64,000 bases of DNA, taken from assembly GCF_030244015.1 (NCBI RefSeq), contig NZ_JASSYX010000002.1, forward strand, positions 992,001 through 1,056,000, read 5' to 3'. The DNA comes from Pedobacter ginsengisoli. GTDB lineage: Bacteria; Bacteroidota; Bacteroidia; Sphingobacteriales; Sphingobacteriaceae. The notes under the pieces were generated by a model. The model was not told the DNA's origin. It did no database searches and saw nothing but the letters and a program-made list of their open reading frames with translations. The translations under genes were made by a program, and so were the position numbers. Positions within the stretch are counted from its first letter, which is position 1. Every line of letters begins with the position of its first letter. Shown piece by piece: positions 41,808-51,632 of the stretch.

Positions 41808-42165
41808 AAAGACAACCCGGTACTTTTTGCTATGATTTCTATCGTGACTCCAAGTTCTTTGAGCTTTTTTGCAGTTTCAAGAGCTTGTTCATGACGACCT
41901 TCAGTTTTTCCTTCCTAATCGTCTCATCATGACTGTAATTATCCCTGGCGATCTTCAGACTCGCCTCGTAGGCACTCATTTCGTCCGGACTTAAATTACT
42001 CACCTCAGCTATTTTAACTAATTTAACAAACTCTTCCTTGTCTTTCAACGATACAGGAATTTCCTTCAATTTATTCATGTGTCTCAGTGAAAACAACCAG
42101 CCTTCCTCAGGCGTCTCGAGTTCAGTAGCCTGTTTGCGAAACTTGGTAATGTTAAAAGAAGTTAA
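41808..42165 (-). pseudogene. Rpn family (PD-(D/E)XK recombination-promoting nuclease) remnant
   Basis: The minus strand encodes the carboxy part of an Rpn family nuclease/transposase-like protein: FRKQATELETPEEGWLF, then LRHMNKLKEIPVSLKD and AYEASLKIARDNYSHDE. A shift to another frame near 41915 continues with GRHEQALETAKKLKELGVTI and the family's final TGLS at about 41808. The catalytic amino-terminal half is missing, with a stop at about 42166. It is a broken, truncated mobile-type gene. The intact part alone would be an 85-codon frame (41839-42096). Confidence 0.75.
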
Positions 42166-42229
42166 TTATCTTTTTATCGCTGGTGCAATGGCTATATTTA
42201 GTTGATCATACCAAATATACATAAACTTT

Positions 42230-43948
42230 ATGCGCTCACTCTATTTAACCCTTGCAATAGCCTTTTTTTTATTATCCTTTGGACTCACTGCGTTTGCCCA
42301 AAACAAAGATGGACAAAATCCTGCTGTCAAATTGTCCATTCAGGAGCAAAAGAATGTCACTATTAAGGGTAACATTAAATCTTTCAGGCCAAGCCAGGGT
42401 TTAATAGACGAATACGCATTCGTTTATGTGGATATGGTGACCGGCAAGGACGTCATTATACCGATCAGCAAAGATACCGCTGGGAACTTTAGCGTCACTT
42501 TTCCGGTTCAGGGTTATCAGGAAATTATGCTCAGCCAGGGGTATAAAATAGGAGATGAGGTTCGGTTTGGGGGTTATTTTGTAAACCGGTTCTTTGTAAA
42601 GCCGGGAGAAGACCTGAACTTTGATTACAAGGCAAATAAGGACTATTCTTTCAAAACCAGCTATGGAGGAAGTCTGGCCAATGCAAATAACCAGCAGGAC
42701 AAATATTCTAAATCCTTGCGGGAAAGTTTAGGATTCACTGACCTTGTTGCTTATGAATATCTGGATTCTCTAAAACCCGGCGCCTATGTTCCCTTAAAGC
42801 ATTTATTAAAATCACAACTTAAAAAAGTCCTGGACTTTAACACTCAGTACTTCAAAGTTAAGGGACGCGACCCTTTTTTAAAGAAGCAGATGGATTTGGA
42901 GGCTAAATATTTTCTAGCCAGTTATTTATCACTGGCATTGTTCAAATTAAAAGAACAAGATCCAGGTATGCTCCTGTTCCTGGATTCAATAGACGTTAAA
43001 CTGGACAATCCGGAAGCTTATGGAAGTGTCAGGTATAAAAGTTTTTTGAATAATTATTATCATCAGCTACAGCGGGAAACGTTTAAAAAGGATGAGGAAG
43101 TTACCGTTCTTTTTGCGGACATGGCCAGCTACCTGCTCAGGGAGCACATTGAATTTGCTGAAGAGGAAAAAGCACTTTGCCGAAGGATTTTGGATACGGT
43201 GAATAAGGCATCTGAAGAAGACAGAAAGTATTTCAACGAGAATTATTTGGAGAAGTTTGGCGGCGAATACGTTGACACTTATAAGGCCGGCGCAACTTTC
43301 GATCAGATCGCTTCCAGCAAAGATCCATTTGTAAGGACCATTTTCCTGACCAGGTTGCTTAGGGAAAAACTGGACAATAATCAGCTGGTGAGTATCAATT
43401 CATTAATTCCCAGGTACAAGGCACTGGTGAACGACAATCCGGTTAAACGACTTTTCTTAAAAGACTATCAACTAGCCTACGATCTGCTTTATAAGAGTAA
43501 GCTTTCTGCTAAGTCGGTTATACTTGACGCAAAAAAGCTACCGGCCACGGGGATTGTTAAAAATATGCTTGAGCGATATAAGGGCAAGGTGGTCTATCTG
43601 GATATTTGGGCAACCTGGTGTATTCCATGTCTTACGGAAATGAAGAATTCGAAGAAACTCCGTGACCAGTTTGCTGGTAAAGATGTCATTTTCCTGTATT
43701 TATGTATCAGTTCGCCCACAGAAAGCACCTGGCAGAGGTTGATCGCGGGCCACAATATTGAGGGGGAGCATTATTTCTTGAGTAATGCACAATCTGCTGA
43801 TCTGGCGCGAGAATTTAATATCAGGATGATTCCGCGATATTTGATCTTTGATAAAAATGGCAATGTGGCTAATAAAGAGGCTGACCGGCCGTCGAGTACT
43901 AAGACGAAGATGGAAATTGAGGGGTTGCTGCAGAGGCAGGATGTTTAA
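42230..43948 (+). CDS. TlpA-type thioredoxin-like protein, exported
   Basis: This 572-residue protein has a signal peptide (ending GLTAFAQ), a long helical and beta region of about 420 residues without known motif, and a carboxy-terminal TlpA/ResA-like thioredoxin domain with WATWCIPC (about residues 460-467) and the cis-proline region MIPRYLIFDKNG. It would reduce or shuffle disulfides in the periplasm. Such large TlpA fusions are common in Bacteroidota, and the amino-terminal part is thought to give specificity. It stands alone. Confidence 0.85.
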   Translation: MRSLYLTLAIAFFLLSFGLTAFAQNKDGQNPAVKLSIQEQKNVTIKGNIKSFRPSQGLIDEYAFVYVDMVTGKDVIIPISKDTAGNFSVTFPVQGYQEIMLSQGYKIGDEVRFGGYFVNRFFVKPGEDLNFDYKANKDYSFKTSYGGSLANANNQQDKYSKSLRESLGFTDLVAYEYLDSLKPGAYVPLKHLLKSQLKKVLDFNTQYFKVKGRDPFLKKQMDLEAKYFLASYLSLALFKLKEQDPGMLLFLDSIDVKLDNPEAYGSVRYKSFLNNYYHQLQRETFKKDEEVTVLFADMASYLLREHIEFAEEEKALCRRILDTVNKASEEDRKYFNENYLEKFGGEYVDTYKAGATFDQIASSKDPFVRTIFLTRLLREKLDNNQLVSINSLIPRYKALVNDNPVKRLFLKDYQLAYDLLYKSKLSAKSVILDAKKLPATGIVKNMLERYKGKVVYLDIWATWCIPCLTEMKNSKKLRDQFAGKDVIFLYLCISSPTESTWQRLIAGHNIEGEHYFLSNAQSADLAREFNIRMIPRYLIFDKNGNVANKEADRPSSTKTKMEIEGLLQRQDV

Positions 43949-44011
43949 ATGCGATATTAATGGAAACACTCCCTAAATACCTGCTCAACATGGAACCATT
44001 TGACATTGAAT

Positions 44012-44731
44012 TTAATTTCCCAACGAAGGTTTACCTAATTGGTTGACTAACCTTCTATACAACCAAATTTTTCGGGATGATTCCCTGCCGTCATACCCAC
44101 ATAAATAATCGAACAGCCTTGTTATGTTAGGATTAAAATAATTTATGCCACTTTGTTTCCAAGGTAAATAATAAGGAGAATTTCCTGATTTGCTAAAAAC
44201 AACTAAATCTGGGCCTTTATTGAACCTGATTATAATTTTATAACTGGCTTCATGATCCATTCGAAACCGGGGATAACAAAGTGAAGTTAATGACCCTTGC
44301 ACAAAAACAGAGTCGTCTATTCTTTTCAAAAACTTTTCTTCTGGTATTTGCTTGCTGACACGTTCTGAAGCCCGGTAATATTTAATTAATGAATCCCGAT
44401 TGAGGTTGAATGAACTCGTTTTTATCCTCGGGCTTGGATTAAACAGACAGCGTATCAGAAGTTTTATGCTGTCTGAGGAAACTTCATGAGTGAATATGTC
44501 AGATATAGAATCCTTTTCAAAATATTCAATTTTTTTACGTTGAGCATGCCACTTACCGTTTTCCGGAATGATGTTCGCCTGTGTATAAAAACCGGTCATC
44601 CCGCCATTATTTATAATCAATTCAATATCCTTGATGTTTGAAATGTGCCCGGATACAACATTGGACATTTTGTCTTGCGCCCTCAAGTTTAGGCACAAGA
44701 ATAGAAATAGGCAACATATTAGATATTTCAT
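44012..44731 (-). CDS. Exported protein of unknown function
   Basis: This 239-residue protein starts with a signal peptide (MKYLICCLFLFLCLNLRAQ); ATG 44731 is chosen because the signal follows directly, while the open frame to 44881 adds a hydrophilic run with no sense. The mature part is beta-rich and has no recognised motif. Gene order and direction match the exported protein at 44838-45518, which begins with the similar MKYLLILAFCILTTTGFAQ; the two may be distantly related envelope proteins. Confidence 0.6.
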   Translation of the reverse strand: MKYLICCLFLFLCLNLRAQDKMSNVVSGHISNIKDIELIINNGGMTGFYTQANIIPENGKWHAQRKKIEYFEKDSISDIFTHEVSSDSIKLLIRCLFNPSPRIKTSSFNLNRDSLIKYYRASERVSKQIPEEKFLKRIDDSVFVQGSLTSLCYPRFRMDHEASYKIIIRFNKGPDLVVFSKSGNSPYYLPWKQSGINYFNPNITRLFDYLCGYDGRESSRKIWLYRRLVNQLGKPSLGN

Positions 44732-44837
44732 AACATTACTAATGTCGTATAAACCTATGCTTTCATAATGATAAGTTCCCAAGATACATAAATGGCAATC
44801 AACTAGCGAACCTGGTGTGGGGGATAGCGGGGTAAAA

Positions 44838-45518
44838 CTATCGGATTCCCTTGAGCAGTGCTCCGAAATCCGGGCTGTCAAAGTTAAATTCTATCTCCTT
44901 GTGCTGCGGAGTGTAATTTACAATTACAGGGAACTGCTTTATTTTATTCACATCGATCATCAGTTCGTACCTGCCGCTTGGATCATTCGCCAATTTCAGA
45001 TATTCAAACACAGCAATTCCTTTTTCAGGATCAATAACATGGATATCAATTGAACTTTTACTGCCATTATAGTCAGCGACCGTCGAGATTTTGTAGGAGT
45101 TTTCCCCTGTTTTACTGAAACTACTGGTCCCGTAGATCATTCTTTCCATGCCCATTTCAATAAATATACTGTCGCTCAGCGATACTCTTGTGTAGCTCCA
45201 GTCAGATGGAGCATATAAATAGTACTTTCCTTTGTACAAACTCAGTTTGCACCAGTTGAGCGGTATGTCTGTTATCCGCAGGGGTTTGTTTGCTTTGACT
45301 TTAAAGGACTTTAGTCTGCGGATGCTCTCTTTATGCTCCCTGTCTTTTCTGGTGTAAGCTGTATCTGCAATCCGAGCGTAATAAGCTGAATTTGGATTGG
45401 GGTCAATAAAAATGGCGTGACCTTCTTTATCCCGGGGTTTTAAGAATACAGTATCAAGCTGCTGGGCAAAACCAGTGGTGGTCAGTATGCAAAATGCAAG
45501 AATCAATAGATATTTCAT
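44838..45518 (-). CDS. Exported protein of unknown function
   Basis: This 226-residue protein has a signal peptide (cleaved after GFAQ). The mature protein is beta-rich with charged linkers (RKDREHKESIRRLKSF) and no motif I know. It lies 106 bases upstream of the exported protein at 44012-44731 on the same strand. It is transcribed divergently from an MFS transporter gene. Confidence 0.65.
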   Translation of the reverse strand: MKYLLILAFCILTTTGFAQQLDTVFLKPRDKEGHAIFIDPNPNSAYYARIADTAYTRKDREHKESIRRLKSFKVKANKPLRITDIPLNWCKLSLYKGKYYLYAPSDWSYTRVSLSDSIFIEMGMERMIYGTSSFSKTGENSYKISTVADYNGSKSSIDIHVIDPEKGIAVFEYLKLANDPSGRYELMIDVNKIKQFPVIVNYTPQHKEIEFNFDSPDFGALLKGIR

Positions 45519-45752
45519 TACTAAATATAGTGAAATTTAGCCAGGCATCCGGTGGCGGCTGATGGCAAAAGTGTTTCTTATAGAGTTTACCAGGGGAGGT
45601 TATAAATCCATAAATAGACGCTGTTGATGATTGATAATGGTTCAGGGAGAGGGGCTTTCTGATATGCACTTTAATAATTACCTTTGCATTTCTTTGATTG
45701 TACCGGTGCAGCTGTGTGCCGGTACAGTTATATAGAGGCAGCACGTACATCA

Positions 45753-46895
45753 ATGATCTCAAATAATAAACACCGTTTCTTTTTAAGTCTTTTCTTTTTT
45801 ATCTCGGGGCTTAGCTTTGCTACCTGGGCATCGCGTATTCCTACCATTAAAACTGCTTTTGGGTTCAATGAGGCGGAACTGGGCAGTGTTTTGCTGGCCA
45901 TGCCTGTCGGTTCTCTGATTGGCCTGCCCATTTCCGGATGGCTGGTTTCTAAGTATAACAGCCGGGTGCCGCTTACGGCGGGCTATGCGCTCAACGGTCT
46001 TTCTCTGGCCCTGATCGGGTTTGCGCACAATACATTTAGTCTTTTGCTGGCCATCACGCTTTTTGCCTTTACCACCAGGATTTTTAACATCTCTGTAAAT
46101 ACCCAGGCATTGACACTGTCAAAGAGATTTGAAAAGAAAATATTGGGATCGTTTCACGGATTTTGGAGTATAGGGGGGATCGCGGGTATTGCACTATCTA
46201 CTTTTTTACTGGCGCTGAATGTCTCTATTGAATATCATTTTGCGGCTGTAGCTTTGCTGATGATCGTGATCAGTGCTTATTCTTATCAGTTTTTGCTGAA
46301 AGGTGACAGGTCTGAAACGGGAAATAAGATTGTGCTGAGCAAACCTGATCCTTATATTTTCTATCTGGGGATTGTCGTGTTTTTGTGTGCGATCTGCGAA
46401 GGGGGGATGTTTGACTGGAGCGGTATCTATTTTCAGGAGGTGCTTGATGTAAAGATCTTTACCTATGGTTACCTGATTTTTATGACTTTCATGGCAGCTT
46501 CCAGGTTCCTTTCGGATATCATCATTGGCAGGTTTGGCATGCCGAAGACTTATATCATGAGTGCGGTGTTTGTGGTGTCGGGAATTTGTATGGCAATTAT
46601 TTATCCTACGTTCTGGACTGCGATGATCGGGTTTTCGCTGGTAGGGTTTGGGACGGCATCTATCATTCCCATGTCTTATGCGCTGGCCGGGCAATCGAAA
46701 AAATACTCTCCGGGTATGGCGATATCAATCATCGCCACCTATTCTATCACAGGTATGCTGCTGGGGCCGCCTTTAATCGGGTACCTGGCTCATGCATTTA
46801 ACCTGAGAGTATCTTTTATAGTATTTGCCCTATGCGGACTGCTGCTGGTGCCCATCACCAGGATGTTCTTCAGACATCAGGCCACATTGAAATAG
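45753..46895 (+). CDS. MFS transporter (YbjJ-like)
   Basis: This 380-residue integral membrane protein has twelve predicted spans. The first loop contains ASRIPTIKTAFGFNEAELGS, a pattern typical of YbjJ-like major facilitator proteins of unknown substrate, and the MFS motif A-like SGWLVSKYNSRVP between spans 2 and 3. ATG 45753 is chosen because a membrane segment follows; the earlier frame from 45684 has no sense. The YtxH gene converges, with one base between stop codons. Confidence 0.85.
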   Translation: MISNNKHRFFLSLFFFISGLSFATWASRIPTIKTAFGFNEAELGSVLLAMPVGSLIGLPISGWLVSKYNSRVPLTAGYALNGLSLALIGFAHNTFSLLLAITLFAFTTRIFNISVNTQALTLSKRFEKKILGSFHGFWSIGGIAGIALSTFLLALNVSIEYHFAAVALLMIVISAYSYQFLLKGDRSETGNKIVLSKPDPYIFYLGIVVFLCAICEGGMFDWSGIYFQEVLDVKIFTYGYLIFMTFMAASRFLSDIIIGRFGMPKTYIMSAVFVVSGICMAIIYPTFWTAMIGFSLVGFGTASIIPMSYALAGQSKKYSPGMAISIIATYSITGMLLGPPLIGYLAHAFNLRVSFIVFALCGLLLVPITRMFFRHQATLK

Positions 46896-46896
46896 T

Positions 46897-47292
46897 TTAT
46901 GAGTTATTTGAGGCTACATAGTCAGGGTCTTCGCCTGAAACGGCTCCTTTGTTGAGCTCGGCTTCTCTGAATTCTTTGTAGTCCTGTGCTACTGCATTTG
47001 CTTTGTTTTTTACTTTGCCTACTACTTCATCTTTAAAGCCTTTCAGGCTTTCACGTCCAGTGCTTACGGTGTCTTTTAATGAGTGCAGGCCATCTTTTAC
47101 ATTATCTGCAAGTCCGAGGGCCTTGTCGGAAAGTCGCTCTCTCGTTGTTTTACCACTTTCGGGTGCGAACAACACACCCAATACTGCCCCTACAGCCAAT
47201 CCCGCCAATAATCCAATTATTGCCGCAGATTTATCGCCTGACCGACCTGAGAAGTCAGACAAACCCTTGTTAATTAATTTCTTATAATTCAT
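46897..47292 (-). CDS. YtxH domain protein
   Basis: This 131-residue protein has a glycine-rich membrane segment typical of YtxH/gas-vesicle-like stress proteins (SAAIIGLLAGLAVGAVLGVL then FAPESGKTTRERLSDKA) followed by a long amphipathic helix (about 55-115). Members are general stress proteins of unclear role. It is transcribed divergently from the MFS gene at 47442 and is a single-gene unit. Confidence 0.88.
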   Translation of the reverse strand: MNYKKLINKGLSDFSGRSGDKSAAIIGLLAGLAVGAVLGVLFAPESGKTTRERLSDKALGLADNVKDGLHSLKDTVSTGRESLKGFKDEVVGKVKNKANAVAQDYKEFREAELNKGAVSGEDPDYVASNNS

Positions 47293-47391
47293 AATAGGTG
47301 TTTTTTTTAATAAAGTAACACATACCGTACCAATGTGTTTTATTTAAGTCAATTTTACTTTTTTTATAGGGAAATAAGCCAGTTTATTGTC

Positions 47392-47418
47392 TACTTTTGT
47401 AGTGTGTACTTTTTACAC
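47392..47418 (+). promoter_or_regulatory. Promoter box and palindrome before the MFS efflux gene
   Basis: TACTTTTG (47392-47399) fits the TAnnTTTG -7 box. It is followed by GTGTA (47404-47408) and TACAC (47414-47418), an inverted repeat with a five-base spacer placed at the expected transcription start, where a repressor would block it. No -33 TTTG of good spacing is visible. Confidence 0.4.
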
Positions 47419-47441
47419 TAACTATCGCTAAAATTGGACAT

Positions 47442-48608
47442 ATGAAAAGGAGTTTATTGACTTTGACGCTGGGCGGCCTGGGAATCGGCATTACAGAATT
47501 TGTGATGATGGGACTGCTGCCGGATATTGCTAAAGATCTTAATATTTCTATACCGCAGGCGGGCCACCTGATCTCTGCTTATGCTTTGGGTGTGGTGATC
47601 GGCGCTCCTTTGCTGGTGCTTATTGCTGGTAGTTATCCTCCGAAAAGGATCCTGATGGTGCTGATGGGAATGTTTACAGTGTTCAATGCTTTGTCTGCTT
47701 TTGCTCCGGGATACCATACGATGTTCATTGCGCGTTTGCTGGCGGGTTTGCCGCATGGTGCTTTCTTTGGTGTGGGTTCTGTGGTGGCTAGCCGTCTTGC
47801 AGATAAGGGTAAGGAGGCTCGAGCGGTGTCTCTGATGTTTGCCGGGCTTACGGTAGCCAATATCCTGGGTGTGCCGCTTGGTACTTATATAGGTCATAAT
47901 TTTTCATGGAGATATACTTTTGTCATCATCGTCATCGTCGGTCTGGTGACTTTACTGAGCCTTAAGTTTTGGATGCCCAATTTGCCGGCTACTAAAAACA
48001 GAGATCTGGGTAAGGAACTCAACTTCTTTAAATTGCCGGAATCCTGGCTGATCATTCTGATGATTGCTATTGGGACAGGCGGTTTGTTCTCCTGGTACAG
48101 TTATATTGCACCACTACTGACTGAGGTTTCGGGTTTTTCTGCAGGCAGTATTACTTATATATTGGTCATTGCAGGTGCGGGGATGATGGTGGGCAATTTC
48201 ATCGGGGGCAGATTGGCAGACCGGTTTTCTCCGGCAAGGGCTACCTTTGCCTTGCTGATTGCAATGTCGGTGACCTTGTTGATCGTGCATTTTGTGTCAG
48301 GCAACCAGGTCATGGCGCTCATCATGACTTTCGTTGCGGGTGCTGTTGCATTCGCCGCTGCGTCACCAATCCAGATGCTGATGATCAATACGGCCAAAGG
48401 GTCTGAAATGCTGGCTGCTTCTGTGAGCCAGGCGAGTTTTAACATTGGCAATGCGCTGGGTGCTTTTCTTGGTGGGTTACCACTATTAGCAGGTTACGAC
48501 TATACTTCACCTGTTGCGGTGGGCTCCATGATGGCTTTGACTGGTGCGGCTTTTGCCTGGATGCTGATCGCCAGGGCAAAAAGAGTGACCAGGTTTGCGA
48601 TGTCTTAA
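47442..48608 (+). CDS. MFS transporter, AraJ-like sugar/drug efflux
   Basis: This 388-residue protein has twelve membrane spans with the pattern of arabinose-efflux-permease-type MFS proteins: ITEFVMMGLLPDIAKDL at the start, LISAYALGVVIGAPLL in span 2, and ARLLAGLPHGAFFGVGSVVA in span 4. Such proteins export sugars or drugs. A promoter with an operator-like palindrome precedes the gene. The thioredoxin-like gene converges 13 bases after its stop. Confidence 0.9.
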   Translation: MKRSLLTLTLGGLGIGITEFVMMGLLPDIAKDLNISIPQAGHLISAYALGVVIGAPLLVLIAGSYPPKRILMVLMGMFTVFNALSAFAPGYHTMFIARLLAGLPHGAFFGVGSVVASRLADKGKEARAVSLMFAGLTVANILGVPLGTYIGHNFSWRYTFVIIVIVGLVTLLSLKFWMPNLPATKNRDLGKELNFFKLPESWLIILMIAIGTGGLFSWYSYIAPLLTEVSGFSAGSITYILVIAGAGMMVGNFIGGRLADRFSPARATFALLIAMSVTLLIVHFVSGNQVMALIMTFVAGAVAFAAASPIQMLMINTAKGSEMLAASVSQASFNIGNALGAFLGGLPLLAGYDYTSPVAVGSMMALTGAAFAWMLIARAKRVTRFAMS

Positions 48609-48621
48609 GTTTCTCCGGAGT

Positions 48622-49104
48622 TTACTTAAACAAAGGAAACATCTTTGGTACTTCCTTTTCTTTGCTGGTGTAATAGGTCAGCTTGCGGTCGGTGGAAAAT
48701 AAATACAATGAGGGGTATTCTCTGGGATGAAACAATGGAATGAACACCCGGTCTTTATCCTGTAATATCGTTACATTTTTCAGCGCCGCCAATGGTTTGG
48801 CAAAGTTGTTTATGTAATAATCAATAGAAACTTTTTCGTCCTGGCTGATCAGGTAAATGTTGACATTGCCCAGTTCTTTGGTTCTTTTGGACAGAACGGC
48901 TGCTACTCGCTGGCAATGCTCGCAAGTGGCATCAAAAAACATCAGCAGAGATTTTTTTCCTTTTGTAATTTGTGCGGTAGAAAATGTCTTGCCATCTGTT
49001 TTATAGAAAACAGCGTTTGGAAGTCCGGTTCCGGGTTCAAGGCCCTGGGACCAGGCAAATGTACCAGATAAAGACAGGAGCAAAGTAAATAAGATTTGTT
49101 TCAT
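48622..49104 (-). CDS. Exported thioredoxin-like protein
   Basis: This 160-residue protein has a signal peptide (cleaved near FAWSQ) and a thioredoxin-fold domain with a CxxC motif in FFDATCEHCQRVAA (cysteines at about residues 60 and 63). The cis-proline region is REYPSLYLF. It is small and lacks the extra elements of TlpA. It is likely a periplasmic thiol-disulfide oxidoreductase. It is divergent from the cytochrome-bearing gene at 49338, though a functional link is only a guess. Confidence 0.78.
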   Translation of the reverse strand: MKQILFTLLLSLSGTFAWSQGLEPGTGLPNAVFYKTDGKTFSTAQITKGKKSLLMFFDATCEHCQRVAAVLSKRTKELGNVNIYLISQDEKVSIDYYINNFAKPLAALKNVTILQDKDRVFIPLFHPREYPSLYLFSTDRKLTYYTSKEKEVPKMFPLFK

Positions 49105-49268
49105 AACGTCTCAAAGTTTCTAATGGAAAGCGCAAATATCAGATTCCTGATGTGCATTCTTATGGTTTGGGTGTCAGTTTTTTTCTGCCGAACAATAATT
49201 TTACAGGAAAAATCAGGTAAATTATTCAACTACAAGGTTGTAGTAACAATACTGATATAAAAACCCTG

Positions 49269-49297
49269 TTGTTTTATAAGATAACTTTTTAGATTTG
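49269..49297 (+). promoter_or_regulatory. Promoter for the cytochrome c fusion gene
   Basis: TTG (49269-49271) is followed after 18 bases by TAGATTTG (49290-49297), close to the Bacteroidota primary promoter consensus. Transcription would start near 49304, 34 bases before ATG 49338. Confidence 0.5.
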
Positions 49298-49337
49298 CCC
49301 TACACAAAAGAACCACATATATCTGCAGCAATCCGTT

Positions 49338-51629
49338 ATGAGACCTTACATTTATGCATTCCTGATTCTAGGCGTATTTACTTTGTACCAATGCCAGAGT
49401 TATAAAAAGGCTACAACTGTTGTATCAAAACCAGGCCCGGTCGATCTTACATCGTCACCGGTTGTTCCTGCGGATCAGTCCATCAGCAAGATGGAGGTCG
49501 AAGAGGGATTTGAAGTACAGCTTATTGCTTCTGAACCATTAGTGACAACTCCAGTTGCAATGTCTTTTGACAAAAAGGGCCGTATGTGGGTGGTGGAAAT
49601 GAACGGATATATGCCTGATACTTTAGGTACGGGCGAGGATAAACCTACAGGGAATATTGTCATTCTGGAGGATAAAAATAAGGATGGTGTGTTTGATGAC
49701 CGCAAGGTGGCCATTGACGGGTTGGTCTTGCCGAGGTCGATCTGTTTGATTGAGGGCGGGATACTGGTGGCTGAACCGCCTAGTCTTTGGTATTACGAGC
49801 TTAAGGATGATAAGCCTGTAAAAAAGACATTAGTTGATCCTAAATATGCGACGGAAGGTAATGTCGAGCATCAGCCGAATGGCTTGTTAAGAAACCTGGA
49901 CAATTGGATCTACAATGCCAAATCAAGTAAGCGGTATCGGAAACAAGGCGATAGCTGGCTGATTGATGATACGCATTTCAGAGGGCAGTGGGGTATAAGC
50001 CAGGATAATTATGGCCGTTTGTATTATAATGACAATTCTTCTAATGTGCAGGGTGATTATTTTAGTCCGGGTTTTGGGGCTGCTAATAAGAACCAACGCG
50101 GTGTGGCCGGTTATTATGAAAGAACGGTACCGAATAACCGTACGTATCCCATCAGGCCAAATCCGGGTGTAAACAGGGGTTATATGAAGGGCACGCTGGA
50201 TGATAGTCTTAGGCTCGCCAATTTTACAGCGGCCTGTTCACCGCTGATTTACAGGGGCGACTTGTTTGGCAAGGACTATGATTTTAATGCTTTTGTGGCT
50301 GAGCCGTCCGGCAATCTGATCAAAAGGAATATCATTAAAGAGAATGGCTATGTTGCCAAAGGAGAACAGGCTTATAAGGGCAGGGAATTCGTGGCAAGTA
50401 CGGATGAGCGCTTCAGACCCGTGAGTTTGTACAATGGCCCGGATGGTGCTTTGTATGTATTGGATATGTACCGCGGGATCATCCAGCATAAGACTTATGT
50501 GACGCCATACCTGGCCAACCAGATCAAAATGCGAAACCTGACGCTGCCATTAAATTGTGGAAGGATTTATAAAATTGTTCCTAAGGGCAAGAAGACGGCT
50601 ATGGCCTCTATTCCTGATGACGCAAGGCAATTGGTAGCGATGCTGAGCAGCCCTAATGGTTATTTGAGAGATAAGGCACAGCAGACATTGATCGACAATA
50701 AAAATAAAGTCGCTATTCCGCTGCTGAAACAAGTGATCAAACAAACTGGTAAGCCATTGCAGGTCATACATGCACTCTGGACTTTGGAAGGGCTGCATGC
50801 GTTAGAGACCAATGAGGTATTGGCTTTGCTGAAAAGCCAGGAATGGCCGGTTCGTATGCAGGCACTGACGGTAATACCTTCGGTAATCAGTCTTTCATCC
50901 GCGCCTTTGTATGTCGCGGCGCTACAGCAGCTGCTGGACAATAATGATGAACTGGCTGCTCCTTATATCGGATTTCTGGCTGCAGACCTCAAACCTTTTA
51001 ATGAGAAGGCTGCTGATGGATTTCTGGTTGATCTGGCTAAGAAATATCCGGACAATGCTTATGTTGCTGATGCGGTAATCAGTAATCTGGCTTATCGTGA
51101 AGAGACTTTTAAAAAGTCATTGGCTGCTGTGGTTCCCGATTCTGATTTAAAGATCAATAAACAGCTTCAGAAGGTGATCACCGCTTATAAAAACACCCAG
51201 AAGAACCGCAATCCGGAACTGCTGGCGCGCCAGTTTCCTAAAGGTTCGGCTATATTCAGGTCGACCTGCCAGACCTGCCATGGCGCTGATGGTAACGGAA
51301 CGCCTTCGCTGGCACCGCCTTTAAACAAGTCGCAATGGGTAACCGGTGACAAGAACAAACTGATTTCTATTGTGCTTTTTGGATTGACCGGACCTATAAA
51401 TGTAAATGGTCATGTGTATGAGGCGCCTGAAGTAGCGGGCGATATGCCGGGCATTGGCCACAATGACGAGCTGAACGATGAAGACATTGCGCAGCTGCTC
51501 AGTTTCATCAGGCAGTCCTGGCAGAATGATGCGGCCAAAGTTGATAAGAAGGACATTCTGAATATCCGCAGTAAATATAAAGGCAGGCAAAAGACATTTA
51601 CAATGGAAGAACTGGATTCTAATAAATAA
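49338..51629 (+). CDS. Lipoprotein with beta-propeller dehydrogenase-like domain and cytochrome c domain (PVC-type)
   Basis: This 763-residue protein starts with a probable lipoprotein signal (ILGVFTLYQCQSYKK). Residues about 50-420 match the beta-propeller of sugar-dehydrogenase-like 'membrane-bound dehydrogenase' proteins (GFEVQLIASEPLVTTPVAMS, GRMWVVEMNGYMP, NIVILEDKNKDGVFDD). A HEAT-like helical part follows (about 435-630), and a cytochrome c domain with CQTCH (about 644-648) and probable haem ligand methionine in GDMPGIG ends the protein. The reaction is likely oxidation of a sugar or alcohol in the periplasm, but this is not established for the family. rpiB begins four bases after its stop. 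Confidence 0.85.
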   Translation: MRPYIYAFLILGVFTLYQCQSYKKATTVVSKPGPVDLTSSPVVPADQSISKMEVEEGFEVQLIASEPLVTTPVAMSFDKKGRMWVVEMNGYMPDTLGTGEDKPTGNIVILEDKNKDGVFDDRKVAIDGLVLPRSICLIEGGILVAEPPSLWYYELKDDKPVKKTLVDPKYATEGNVEHQPNGLLRNLDNWIYNAKSSKRYRKQGDSWLIDDTHFRGQWGISQDNYGRLYYNDNSSNVQGDYFSPGFGAANKNQRGVAGYYERTVPNNRTYPIRPNPGVNRGYMKGTLDDSLRLANFTAACSPLIYRGDLFGKDYDFNAFVAEPSGNLIKRNIIKENGYVAKGEQAYKGREFVASTDERFRPVSLYNGPDGALYVLDMYRGIIQHKTYVTPYLANQIKMRNLTLPLNCGRIYKIVPKGKKTAMASIPDDARQLVAMLSSPNGYLRDKAQQTLIDNKNKVAIPLLKQVIKQTGKPLQVIHALWTLEGLHALETNEVLALLKSQEWPVRMQALTVIPSVISLSSAPLYVAALQQLLDNNDELAAPYIGFLAADLKPFNEKAADGFLVDLAKKYPDNAYVADAVISNLAYREETFKKSLAAVVPDSDLKINKQLQKVITAYKNTQKNRNPELLARQFPKGSAIFRSTCQTCHGADGNGTPSLAPPLNKSQWVTGDKNKLISIVLFGLTGPINVNGHVYEAPEVAGDMPGIGHNDELNDEDIAQLLSFIRQSWQNDAAKVDKKDILNIRSKYKGRQKTFTMEELDSNK

Positions 51630-51632
51630 AGC

